DNA of 64,000 bases, from positions 1-64,000 of the forward strand of contig UQHQ01000002.1 in NCBI GenBank assembly GCA_900540945.1. Reading direction: 5' to 3'. Source of the DNA: an uncultured Collinsella sp. (GTDB lineage: Bacteria; Actinomycetota; Coriobacteriia; Coriobacteriales; Coriobacteriaceae). A program made the translations under genes and the position numbers. A model generated the notes under the pieces. It saw only the letters and a program-made list of their open reading frames with translations. It was not told the DNA's origin and searched no databases. Below, one piece after another: positions 22,568 to 30,962 of the stretch (within the stretch, counting starts at the first letter, position 1; every line of letters begins with the position of its first letter).

Positions 22568-23863
22568 CTACCGCGGCAGGCGAATCGTAAAGCGGCTGCC
22601 GACACCCTCGACCGAGGTCACGCCAATGACACCGCCATGGCTATCGACGATCCACTTGGCAATGGCAAGCCCCAGACCCGAGCCCTGAGCGCCGGCATCG
22701 CGTGCGTTGTCGGCGCGGTAGAACCGTTCAAACGCGTGAGCTGCGGATTCCTGGTTCATGCCGATGCCCTCGTCCTCAACGCTTATGTCGATCGTGCCCG
22801 CGCCCGCATCCGGCGCTACGCCAAACGTGATGGGCGTGCCCGCGTCCGAATACTTGGCGGCATTCTGCACGATTACGCGCAGAGCCTGCTTCACGAGCGC
22901 CACGTCGACGGGCGCGTCGCAGCGCGGGTCGCTGACAAGCGCAGCGTCAAAGGCCAGCCGATACGCGTGCTCGGTATCGATCATCTGCGATTCCTCGCAC
23001 ACCTCGCCGACCAGTGCGGCCAGGTTGGTATTCGCGCGCCGCAGGACCGTGCGCCCGGCATCGCCGCGTGCCAAAAACAGCAGCTGTTCCACGAGCTCTT
23101 GCATGTGCTCGCTTTCGGCCTTGAGGGATGCGATGGATTCCGCCAGCACGTCCGGGTCGTCTTTGCCCCAGCGGTCGAGCATGTTTACGTAGCCCTGAAT
23201 CACCGCGATGGGCGTGCGCAGCTCGTGGCTTGCATCGTTGACAAAACGCATCTGCTGTAGCTTGGCCTCTTGCATCTGGCGCAGCAGGCGGTTGAGTGCG
23301 ACCTCGATGCTTGCCAGGTCGGCGTCGCCGGTGGTGACGCTCGGCGAGTCGACGCTTGCGCGCTCGATGGCCTGCTCCAGCGTTTCCATCTTGCCGCTGG
23401 AGAGCTGCATGCGGCCGAGTTCGTCTACGCGCAAGGCCAGGTCGTTGAGCGGTGCCATGGTGCGGCGTACGCGGCGGGCACCGCCGAGCATGTTGAGCAC
23501 GCTGATGACCTGCCAACTCACAACGACAAGGTAGAGAGGCCATAGCGCGACGAGGTCCTGCGCGAGGGGGAAGGTCTTGGCGGTACGCGCAAGCTCGACG
23601 GTATAGGTGAGCGTTGTTAGGTCCCAGCCGCGCGCGGGCGTCAACGACATGCCGTGAACGGCGGCGCCGGGGATCCATCCTGCGGTAAACGCGCCGTCGG
23701 GCAGCGTCTGGTTGTATCCATAGACGAGAATCGCCGCCGCAATCACCACCAGCAGCAGATCGAGCCAGACGTAGCTCATCAGGCGGCGCCACATATAGCC
23801 CCAGTTGATGGCGCGGGCGATGGAGGTGACGCGCTTGGCCTCGGCGTTACGCACGGCAGACAT
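22568..23863 (-). CDS. Two-component sensor histidine kinase
   Basis: A 431-residue membrane kinase. Two helices (near residues 31-50 and 118-138) bracket an extracytoplasmic loop of about 65 residues that would sense a signal. A HAMP-like linker follows, then the phosphoacceptor helix FVNDASHELRTPIAVIQGY (His near residue 218), and the ATP-binding core with NAAKYSD (N box), VEDEGIGM (G1), FERFYRAD (F box) and GSGLGLAIAKWIV (G2). ATG 23863 overlaps the end of the regulator gene by 17 bases. The frame continues upstream but out of the plausible range. The signal is unknown. Confidence 0.92.
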   Translation of the reverse strand: MSAVRNAEAKRVTSIARAINWGYMWRRLMSYVWLDLLLVVIAAAILVYGYNQTLPDGAFTAGWIPGAAVHGMSLTPARGWDLTTLTYTVELARTAKTFPLAQDLVALWPLYLVVVSWQVISVLNMLGGARRVRRTMAPLNDLALRVDELGRMQLSSGKMETLEQAIERASVDSPSVTTGDADLASIEVALNRLLRQMQEAKLQQMRFVNDASHELRTPIAVIQGYVNMLDRWGKDDPDVLAESIASLKAESEHMQELVEQLLFLARGDAGRTVLRRANTNLAALVGEVCEESQMIDTEHAYRLAFDAALVSDPRCDAPVDVALVKQALRVIVQNAAKYSDAGTPITFGVAPDAGAGTIDISVEDEGIGMNQESAAHAFERFYRADNARDAGAQGSGLGLAIAKWIVDSHGGVIGVTSVEGVGSRFTIRLPR

Positions 23864-24632
23864 AGCCCACCCCGCGCACGGTTTGGATGATGCGGGTACC
23901 GCCGGCGTCTTCAATCTTGGCGCGCAGGTGCGCGATGTGTACGTCGACGTTGTTGGTGTCGCCCACGTATTCGTAGCCCAGCGCCTCGTGCGCGATGCGC
24001 TCACGCGTGAGTACGGTTTCGGCATGTGCCATAAGCAGGGCGAGGACGTCGAACTCGCGGGCGGTCAGCACGATGGGTGAGCCACCGACCATAACCTCGC
24101 GGCGGTCGGGATCGAGCGCGACCGAGTCAACGGTGAGCGCGGCGGGGGAGGGCGTGGCAGCGGTCTGGACCGTGTCGGTTGCCGGGGACATTGTGGCGAT
24201 ACCGGCGGCCGTGCCGCTCGCTACGCCAGCCCTGGCACCGGCGCCACCAACGCCCGAAGCCGCCCTCACGGCCTCCGAGCGCTTCAGCGCCACGCGGATC
24301 CGTGCGAACAGCTCCTCGATCGCAAACGGCTTGGTCAGGTAGTCGTCGGCGCCGGCATCGAGCCCGGCAACCTTATCCATCACGGCATCGCGCGCGGTGA
24401 CCATGATCACCGGCACGTCCTTGTGCTTGCGGACACGCCGCAGGACCTCCATGCCGTTGAGCTGCGGCAACAGCACATCGAGCAGAATCAGATCGTAGTC
24501 GCGCTCCAGTGCCAGGTCCACGGCGGTGCGGCCGTCGGCGGCGTGCTCCACCTGGTAGCCCTCGTGCTCCAGCTCGAGCGTCACAAAGCGGGCGATTTTC
24601 TCCTCGTCCTCTACGATCAGGATCCGTGCCAT
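23847..24632 (-). CDS. OmpR/PhoB-family response regulator
   Basis: A 261-residue regulator: receiver domain (residues 1-120) with acidic pocket EDEE, phosphorylated Asp in YDLILLDVLLP (near 52), switch Thr in VTARD and Lys in YLTKPF; then a winged-helix DNA-binding domain (about 165-260) ending TVRGVGYVCRA. Between them lies a Gly/Ala/Thr-rich linker of about 45 residues, longer than usual. The kinase gene overlaps its end, so the pair is translationally coupled, and a DUF4342 gene lies 18 bp upstream on the same strand. Confidence 0.95.
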   Translation of the reverse strand: MARILIVEDEEKIARFVTLELEHEGYQVEHAADGRTAVDLALERDYDLILLDVLLPQLNGMEVLRRVRKHKDVPVIMVTARDAVMDKVAGLDAGADDYLTKPFAIEELFARIRVALKRSEAVRAASGVGGAGARAGVASGTAAGIATMSPATDTVQTAATPSPAALTVDSVALDPDRREVMVGGSPIVLTAREFDVLALLMAHAETVLTRERIAHEALGYEYVGDTNNVDVHIAHLRAKIEDAGGTRIIQTVRGVGYVCRA

Positions 24633-24650
24633 GCGTGCCCCCGTCTGCGA

Positions 24651-25193
24651 TTACTTGTCGTCGTTCAGATTTTGTTTGATGTCGTCCGCGGCATCGGCGG
24701 CGTGATTCATAAGGTTGTTGATGCTGCCGGGCACGTCGCCGTCGCTGTCGATGCGGTAGCGCATGCCAAAGAACAGGCCAATCAGCATCAGCCATATCGT
24801 GGCGCCCCAAGCAAACAGCGCGACGATGGGGATCAGGATGGGGATGTTGAGGATGATCGCATCGCGGCGCGTGGCGATAAACTTGGTATCCAGGCTCAGG
24901 CGGAAGAGCTTTTTGAGGTACTCCCACACGCTGTCCATCTTCTTGGAGAAGTCGGTCTTTTCGCTCGACTTTTCGTAGGCGGCCTGCGCGGCGACCATCT
25001 CGGCCGAGGGCTCATCGACTGGTGCGGACTCGGTGGCGGCGTGTGCCGACGTGGTCTGGGTCTTGCCCTGCGACTCAAGCCAAATGATGGCATCCAGAAC
25101 GTTGCCGTCGGCGGCGTCGAGCGCGGCCTTGGCATCGGTGTAGCTCACGTTGCACTTGGTGCGGATGGTTTCAACTTTTTCGAGGTCGTCCAT
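24651..25193 (-). CDS. DUF4342 protein with UBA-like domain and membrane helix
   Basis: A 180-residue protein. Residues 1-45 form a UBA-like helical bundle (VETIRTKCNVSYTDAKAALD, then GNVLDAIIWLESQGK), the DUF4342 signature. An Ala/Glu/Ser-rich linker follows. Near residues 122-143 a membrane helix (IPIVALFAWGATIWLMLIGL) precedes an acidic, Asp/Asn-rich tail. It sits upstream of, and on the same strand as, the regulator and kinase genes, so it is probably the first gene of a three-gene operon and could be an accessory to signalling. Its function is not known. GAAAGGA precedes the ATG. Confidence 0.75.
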   Translation of the reverse strand: MDDLEKVETIRTKCNVSYTDAKAALDAADGNVLDAIIWLESQGKTQTTSAHAATESAPVDEPSAEMVAAQAAYEKSSEKTDFSKKMDSVWEYLKKLFRLSLDTKFIATRRDAIILNIPILIPIVALFAWGATIWLMLIGLFFGMRYRIDSDGDVPGSINNLMNHAADAADDIKQNLNDDK

Positions 25194-25757
25194 GACCTAT
25201 CCTTTCGTTCGATGGGCGCGACGCCGGGCGATCTACCCGGGCGCGAGCGTTGCGTTCGGCGGCCTGCGTTGCGCGGTGCCGCCCCGCCCTCGGTCGAACT
25301 CTATAGTGCAGGTTATAGATTAAGCGATTCTTGAGCCAAGATTAATGTTGGATGAGTTTTTGGGTGGTGTGAGGGAGGAGCGGAATGTGTCTATTGGGTT
25401 GCGCGGGGGAGAAACGACTCACCTTTTGGGCTGCTGCCGAAGAGGTCTAATACTTTTCCGAGAAGTGAACGAGCTAAAACGGACCCCCGAAGCATCGACA
25501 CTTTAAGGACATCGTTTCCTGCGGTTTCGATACTGGAATCCTGCGATCTTGACGACGAAAAATGTGGATGCTTCAGGGGTCCTAAAACAGACGTTCACTT
25601 CGCGGAAAAGTATTAGACCTCGATAGCGAGGGATGGTGAGCCGGTAGCAAGTCGGCGTCAAGGGTTGGTCGAGCAGGCGGTTTTCAGGCGACTGGAACAT
25701 GGCGGGCGGCCGATCGCCTATACTGGTTGAGCTCAACTGGAGAGGTGATGGCTAGTT
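25194..25757. other. Divergent intergenic region with palindrome copy 2 and NUDIX promoter
   Basis: These 564 bp hold no supported gene. They contain the second 180-bp palindrome (25442-25621) and, before the NUDIX gene, a TATACT -10 candidate (25719-25724) followed by a perfect 12-bp palindrome GTTGAGCTCAAC (25726-25737). The first 250 bp presumably carry the promoter of the DUF4342 operon, but I could not place it. Confidence 0.5.
25442..25621. repeat. 180-bp palindromic element, copy 2
   Basis: Outer arms GAGGTCTAATACTTTTCCG and its complement close the element. Inside are GAAGTGAAC, GGACCCCCGAAGCATCGACA and the central TTTCCTGCGGTTTCG, all near-identical to copy 1 (22370-22549). The outermost arm sequence differs from copy 1 but both of its arms changed together. 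Confidence 0.85.
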
Positions 25758-26153
25758 ATGAAATCAATCAATGTTGCAGCAGCGATTATTCAGAAGGACG
25801 GGAAAATCCTGAGCTGCCAGCGCGGCTATGGCGAGTTTAAAGACGGCTGGGAATTTCCGGGCGGCAAGCTCGAGCCGGGCGAGACCGGCGAGCAGGCAAT
25901 TGTGCGCGAGATTCAAGAAGAGCTCGAGGTCACGATCGGTAACCTCGACTATCTTTGCACGGTCGAGCATGATTACGCGACGTTTCACCTGTCGATGCAG
26001 TGCTATCTAGCTACCATTCTTTCGGGGGAGTTCAAAGAGCACGCTCACGAGGATATGAAATGGCTTGATACCAATAACCTGTGGGATGTCGATTGGCTTC
26101 CGGCAGACGTTAAAGTCGTTAGGGAGCTCGAAAAGAAACTCGGGCTTAAGTAA
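25758..26153 (+). CDS. NUDIX hydrolase, MutT type
   Basis: A 131-residue NUDIX protein. The NUDIX box is GGKLEPGETGEQAIVREIQE with the two metal-binding glutamates at the end of that helix (REIQEEL), near residues 36-58. Upstream VAAAIIQKDGKILSCQRGYG matches MutT-type pyrophosphohydrolases that clear oxidised or odd nucleoside triphosphates. GAGGTGATGG precedes the ATG. It is convergent with a PLD-helicase gene; a hairpin between them (about 26158-26190) could end both transcripts. Substrate preference is unknown. The next gene's AT-rich composition suggests both belong to an accessory module. Confidence 0.88.
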   Translation: MKSINVAAAIIQKDGKILSCQRGYGEFKDGWEFPGGKLEPGETGEQAIVREIQEELEVTIGNLDYLCTVEHDYATFHLSMQCYLATILSGEFKEHAHEDMKWLDTNNLWDVDWLPADVKVVRELEKKLGLK

Positions 26154-26157
26154 GAAA

Positions 26158-26190
26158 GGGGCGGGCGTCACATGGCGACCCGCTCCTATT
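26158..26190. terminator. Hairpin between convergent NUDIX and helicase genes
   Basis: GGGGCGGGCGTCACA pairs imperfectly with TGGCGACCCGCTCC around a very short loop, followed by TATTTGTT on the plus side and preceded by AAGAAA. It may serve both genes. Confidence 0.55.
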
Positions 26191-26192
26191 TG

Positions 26193-29069
26193 TTACTCGG
26201 CTTCGCTCAAATCGCTGAGCATAAACTCGTAAATGTCTTGCCTCACGGGTGCATTGAGCTCATATTCGATTTCGACGGCGTTGTCGCCGCTCTTAGTTTT
26301 AATAGCTTCGAACTCGCCGGTCGGATGCATTTCGCCTAAGAAATAGAACTCCTTACCGCCCTTATCGTCCTTGTTCTTTCGCATAAACAAATACGTCTTC
26401 AGGCCGTTTCCCGGCCATGCCTGCAGTCGCAAAATCTCGGGGGAGTTGAGCGTGCGGTTGCCCTTCGAGATTGCGATGAGCTTGCTCGGCGAAACAAAGC
26501 GGTCTTCATACTGAATTGACTCACTAATGTCGGGAGCCTTGTCATAGTTAATAAACACGGGGAATGTATTGGTCTTCTCATCGTAGAAGTATCCGCCAAG
26601 GTTTTGGCCGTTGATGTTCTTTTGCCAGTTCATCAGACGGCAAACCTCCTCGTACGTGTACTTGGCGTTGAGAACGAAATTTGTGTTTTCGTACGTCTCG
26701 GCATAGTCGAGTCGGTTGCGCTCAATACCAAAATCCAGCACCTCGAGAATCTGACGTTTGAACTCTGCGTTGCGCAGGGCGGTCGCGAACGCTTCGGTCA
26801 GACGAGGTCCGGTTCCATCGTCAATAAGCAGGGAAACGAAATCCTTAGGAGTGGCAAAGTCGCCCTTAAGGACTGCGATTGCCGACCTAACGGCGCTGTC
26901 CTTAAGCTGTGCGCGGTAGTTCCTAAGCGCAGCCTCGCGCATATGCCAGTAGCCCTCGTGTCCGGCTTCGACGAGCGTTTGAAGCAAATAGAGGTCTTCG
27001 AATCGCTTGCCCGCGGCAAGTTTTTGAGAAATAAATTTGAGAATCTTGGTCTGATCAGAGGTAAATTGAACCGTATAGTCCGGCTCGTATTTGGAAAGAA
27101 ATGCGTGGTAGGACCCCAGGCGACTATTCTTGAAGATGAGCAGCGGATCGATGGAGCCGTTGCGATCAAATTCGAGCAGCGAGGGAATCTTGCCGAGTTT
27201 TTGGCGCAAGTCGAGATATTCGTTTTTCAAAAATCTGACGGAGGTGAAATCGCCGCCGTCGATGGCCTTGTAAATGCGTGCCTCGGAAATACGATCGAAG
27301 CTCACGGTCGAGCATCCGGGGATCGCCGAATCGCCCTCTTGGACAAGACGGCGCAGGCGGTCTTTGTTATACGTCTTGTCACCCGAAAGCGCGATGGGCA
27401 CCAAGAAGTTGCTCTGGTAGTTGCCAATAAAGTCGAGCACCAGTGCGTATTCCTTGCCATCATTCAGGCGCAAACCTCGTCCGAGCTGTTGAATAAAGAT
27501 GATTGCGGAGTCGGTGCGTCGAAGCATGATGATCTGATTGAGCGAGGGGATGTCGACGCCTTCGTTCATGATATCGACCGAGAAAATGTACTCGAGCTCG
27601 CCGGCTTCAAGTCGGCTGATCGCGGCATCGCGGACCTCATCGGAATCTTGACCGCTAATTGCAGCCGTTCGATATCCGAGAGCGTTGAATTTGCGCGACA
27701 GTTCTTCGGCCTCGGCGTTTCGATTGCAGAAAATTAAGCCCCTGCGGTTGCTTTTGGTGACGCTATACTCTTCGATTTTCTCGGTGATGTGACGCACGCG
27801 CTCATCGGACGTCAAGCGCCCGAACAGGGCGGTATCTTCGATTGTCTCATCGTCAATCTCCAGATCGTGAATGCCAAAATAATGGAAGGGGGCTAGCATC
27901 TCCTCGGCCAAAGCGTCCTGCAGCGTGATCTGGAACGCGATGACGTGATTGAAAAGGGCAAAGACGTCATAGCCGTCGGTGCGATTGGGTGTAGCGGTCA
28001 TGCCCAGATAAAACCGAGGCGTAAAGTGCGACATGATGGATTGGTAACCCTGGGATCCCGTGCGGTGGGCCTCGTCGATGACGATGTAGTCGAACTCATC
28101 GGGACGGAAATCGCTCAGATGTTTGGCGACCGAAGAACACATGGCAAACACGCAGGTAGCATTGCTTATATTCTTGCCAGTTTGATAGGTGTCGAACGTA
28201 TAGTTACTACCTAAGAGGCGTTCGTAGCTTGCACGGGAGGCGTCGATAATGCGCCGGCGGTGCGCAAGAAAGAGGACGCGCCGGGGTTTAGTTGCGAGCA
28301 CGTCGAACGCCGAAAGGAAGGTCTTGCCGGTGCCGGTTGCCGAGACCAACAGGGCGCGGGTCTCGCCCTTGCGGTGGATTACACCGAGCGCCTCAAGGGC
28401 GCGCTGCTGCATTTTATTGGGCTTGATTTCTTCGAGGTCGTTCGTGGTTGGGCTAACGGCCGCCTGGAACGTCGGTTTCGATTTGGGCTTTGACGGACGT
28501 GCCGATCGATATGCGGCATAGTTCTCAATCCAGTCTTGGGAAAGCAAAACGGTTGAGGTGTCGTTCCACAACGAATTGAACTCGCCCCTCAGTTCGCCGA
28601 GTAGGCGGCTGTTCTCGACAGTCTGGTACAGCACGTTCCATTCTTTATTACAGGTGAGGGCGGTCTGCGTCATGTTCGAGCTGCCGACGATGACCGTGCT
28701 GGTTTCGCCCTTATCAAAAATGTATCCCTTGGCATGCAAATTACCCTGGAATACGCGAACTTCCATGTTGTCGTATTCCAGGAGCTTGCGAAAGACATCG
28801 GGTGAGTTGAAGTTGAGATAGGTGGACGTGAGCAGCCTGCCCTTAATGCCACGCTGCTTGAGCTCCTGGAACGTCTCGACCAGGATTTGAAGGCCGCCGT
28901 CTGCAACAAACGCTACGCAAAAGTCAAAAGAGCCGCAGGCTGAGAGCTGCTCCTTGATAACGGATAGTAGTGTTCCGCCTGTCGCCTTCGAGTTGGCGAT
29001 GAGCTTGGGTGAATCGTTCTCGCGTGTAAGCGAGTCGAATTCAATATCAATCTGTCGCTGCGTAGTCAT
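26193..29069 (-). CDS. PLD-nuclease-like, superfamily 2 helicase, DUF3427 protein
   Basis: A 958-residue multidomain protein. Residues 1-165 form a phospholipase D-like domain with one HxK motif, LHAKGYIFD (His near 112), and GSSNMTQTAL (near 129-138). Residues about 215-590 form a superfamily 2 helicase: Walker A SATGTGKT (243-250), IDEAH (331-335), motif III GMTATPNRTDGYDVF and motif VI QQLGRGLRL. The rest is DUF3427. A single HKD-type motif implies that a nuclease would act as a dimer. This architecture is found in defence-rich regions, but I know of no assigned mechanism. It reads lower in G+C than the flanking core genes. It faces the NUDIX gene tail to tail. Confidence 0.88.
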   Translation of the reverse strand: MTTQRQIDIEFDSLTRENDSPKLIANSKATGGTLLSVIKEQLSACGSFDFCVAFVADGGLQILVETFQELKQRGIKGRLLTSTYLNFNSPDVFRKLLEYDNMEVRVFQGNLHAKGYIFDKGETSTVIVGSSNMTQTALTCNKEWNVLYQTVENSRLLGELRGEFNSLWNDTSTVLLSQDWIENYAAYRSARPSKPKSKPTFQAAVSPTTNDLEEIKPNKMQQRALEALGVIHRKGETRALLVSATGTGKTFLSAFDVLATKPRRVLFLAHRRRIIDASRASYERLLGSNYTFDTYQTGKNISNATCVFAMCSSVAKHLSDFRPDEFDYIVIDEAHRTGSQGYQSIMSHFTPRFYLGMTATPNRTDGYDVFALFNHVIAFQITLQDALAEEMLAPFHYFGIHDLEIDDETIEDTALFGRLTSDERVRHITEKIEEYSVTKSNRRGLIFCNRNAEAEELSRKFNALGYRTAAISGQDSDEVRDAAISRLEAGELEYIFSVDIMNEGVDIPSLNQIIMLRRTDSAIIFIQQLGRGLRLNDGKEYALVLDFIGNYQSNFLVPIALSGDKTYNKDRLRRLVQEGDSAIPGCSTVSFDRISEARIYKAIDGGDFTSVRFLKNEYLDLRQKLGKIPSLLEFDRNGSIDPLLIFKNSRLGSYHAFLSKYEPDYTVQFTSDQTKILKFISQKLAAGKRFEDLYLLQTLVEAGHEGYWHMREAALRNYRAQLKDSAVRSAIAVLKGDFATPKDFVSLLIDDGTGPRLTEAFATALRNAEFKRQILEVLDFGIERNRLDYAETYENTNFVLNAKYTYEEVCRLMNWQKNINGQNLGGYFYDEKTNTFPVFINYDKAPDISESIQYEDRFVSPSKLIAISKGNRTLNSPEILRLQAWPGNGLKTYLFMRKNKDDKGGKEFYFLGEMHPTGEFEAIKTKSGDNAVEIEYELNAPVRQDIYEFMLSDLSEAE

Positions 29070-29269
29070 CCCGGCAAACCTTTCGAAAGACTATGTTGGC
29101 GCCAGGATAACAGATCGATCGTTCGTATTTTAGATGTATGACGATTGGGGTTGGCAGTTTGGCATGAGCTTGCACACGTGTCCGCACGACATGTGACACT
29201 TGCCCTGCCGCCCTGCTCTGCCGCGGCGGCATGTACCTGAACAACGACCCTCTAAGGAGTTCGATTTTG

Positions 29270-29509
29270 ATGAGTGACAACACCAAGCATCTCGCAAAGA
29301 AATGCGTCAAGGACGCGGGGCCGTGCCTCGCGTTGTGCCTTGCCGGCGCAGCGGTCGCGCTGCTGGCTGTTCTGGGGCCGTTCGACGTGCTCCGAAGTGT
29401 CAGCTCTCTGCACGTTTGCATGGCCCTTGCCGGCGCCATGATAACCGGCGGCGTGCTCGATCTGATTTTTTGGGTGCTTGACCCGTTTGGATGGAAAAAT
29501 GAAGGGTAA
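29270..29509 (+). CDS. Small two-helix membrane protein of unknown function
   Basis: A 79-residue protein with a short basic N-terminus and two hydrophobic stretches (about residues 20-39, LALCLAGAAVALLAVLGPF, and 48-67, CMALAGAMITGGVLDLIFWV), ending WVLDPFGWKNEG. I chose ATG 29270 because CTAAGGAG lies upstream; a longer frame begins at 29231. No family is recognised. It lies 40 bp ahead of the metallophosphoesterase pair on the same strand and may share their transcript. Confidence 0.55.
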   Translation: MSDNTKHLAKKCVKDAGPCLALCLAGAAVALLAVLGPFDVLRSVSSLHVCMALAGAMITGGVLDLIFWVLDPFGWKNEG

Positions 29510-29549
29510 GCCCTAAGGGATGGATGCCCCGCAGCAACAGGAGGTCCCC

Positions 29550-30188
29550 GTGATCTGGTTTACCAGCGATACTCATTTTGGACACGAGAACATGCTACGG
29601 CTTAGCGATAGGCCTTGGTCGGCTGTTGCGCAGATGAACGACGCCATGGTCGCCAACATTAACAGCAAGGTTGCTGCGGATGACGAGCTCTACATCTTGG
29701 GCGACTTCAGCTTTAAGATGACGGTCCAAGACGCCTATGAGCTGCGCAAAAGCATTACATGCAAGCGCGTTCATCTGCTGCCCGGCAATCACGATAAAGA
29801 CTGGACGCAGTCTGCGGTAGCGGATGCTTTTATCGTTGAGCCGCCCATTTGCGTGCTCAAGATCGACCGCCAAAAAATCGTGCTGAGCCACTATCCTATG
29901 GCTGACTGGCAGGGCATGTCGCACGGCAGCTGTCATTTGCACGGGCATATCCACAGTTGCGGCGGCGCGTACAACAAGTTCAACCTCAGGCAGGGGCTGC
30001 TGCGCTATGACGTGGGCGTGGATGCTAACAGCTACGCCCCCGTGAGCCTAGAAGAGCTCAGGTCGCGGTTTGCACAGGTAGACGAGCCGGTGTGTTGCGT
30101 TAAATGGCCGTGGTGGGTCAACGCCACGGGTGACGAGCAGATTGAGCACGATCTCGAAACATATAAGAGGGAAGTGGTAATCCGATGA
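29550..30188 (+). CDS. Metallophosphoesterase (calcineurin-like), first of a pair
   Basis: A 212-residue calcineurin-like phosphoesterase. The two-metal motifs are TSDTHFGHENML, LGDFSF, LPGNHDKDW, SHYPMADW and LHGHIHSCG in the usual order. The opening WFTSDTHFGHENML with a following LSDRPW resembles small phosphoesterases also seen in phages. I chose GTG 29550 because AGGAGGTCCCC precedes it; an in-frame ATG at 29520 would add ten residues without a site. Its stop overlaps the start of the second phosphoesterase. The substrate is not known. Confidence 0.82.
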   Translation: MIWFTSDTHFGHENMLRLSDRPWSAVAQMNDAMVANINSKVAADDELYILGDFSFKMTVQDAYELRKSITCKRVHLLPGNHDKDWTQSAVADAFIVEPPICVLKIDRQKIVLSHYPMADWQGMSHGSCHLHGHIHSCGGAYNKFNLRQGLLRYDVGVDANSYAPVSLEELRSRFAQVDEPVCCVKWPWWVNATGDEQIEHDLETYKREVVIR

Positions 30189-30910
30189 CGGTCTATGTGA
30201 CGGGCGATATTCACGGCGGCCTCGACATGCAAAAGCTGCGCGATTGGGAGCTTGGGGATAGCCTGACGAGCGACGACTATCTCATCGTCGCCGGCGACTT
30301 TGGCTTTCCGTGGGATTTCTCTGCCGAAGAATGTGCCGACATCGCTTGGCTGGAGTCGCGCCCCTATACCGTGCTGCTCGTCGACGGCAACCACGAGCGT
30401 TTCGATCACTGGGCGGAGCGTCCCATGGAGTTGTGGCACGGTGGGCTGACGCAGCGCCTGTCGGATACCTCTCCCATACGGCGCCTGACGCGCGGCGAGG
30501 TTTTTGAGCTCGACGGCTCAACGATTTTTACCATGGGCGGCGCCACGAGTGTGGATAAGGAATACCGCATTCCCTATTCCAGCTGGTGGCCGCAGGAGCT
30601 GCCGGACGAGCGCAACTTTGAGGAGGCGCGGGCAAAGCTCGACAGCGTGGGTTGGAAGGTCGACTACGTGGTCACCCACACCTGCTCGACGCGCATGCTT
30701 TCGCCCACGCTTTATCCGGCACCCGGCTGGAATTACCCCGCCGTTGATCGGCTTACGGCATTTTTCGATGAGCTGGAAGATCGCATGGACTACAAGCGCT
30801 GGTACTACGGGCATTTCCATCGGGATGCCAACCCGGCCGAGCGTCACACCGTACTCTACGACTGCATCGTTCACCTGGGCGACGAACTCCAACCCTGGGA
30901 TGTTGCGTAG
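30185..30910 (+). CDS. Metallophosphoesterase, second of a pair
   Basis: A 241-residue phosphoesterase starting TVYVTGDIHGGLD, with AGDFGFPWDF, VDGNHERFDHWAE, VTHTCSTRM and YYGHFHRD as metal and catalytic segments. The aromatic-rich middle, GGATSVDKEYRIPYSSWWPQE, is family-specific. The ATG overlaps the stop of the preceding phosphoesterase by four bases, so the two are translated together and probably act in one pathway. The two share the metallophosphoesterase fold but are only distantly similar, so they are not a recent duplication. The substrate is unknown. Confidence 0.82.
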   Translation: MTVYVTGDIHGGLDMQKLRDWELGDSLTSDDYLIVAGDFGFPWDFSAEECADIAWLESRPYTVLLVDGNHERFDHWAERPMELWHGGLTQRLSDTSPIRRLTRGEVFELDGSTIFTMGGATSVDKEYRIPYSSWWPQELPDERNFEEARAKLDSVGWKVDYVVTHTCSTRMLSPTLYPAPGWNYPAVDRLTAFFDELEDRMDYKRWYYGHFHRDANPAERHTVLYDCIVHLGDELQPWDVA

Positions 30911-30962
30911 GGGCGCGGACGCATGAGCTTCGTGGCGAACCAAAACCGATTTGTTAAGGGAT

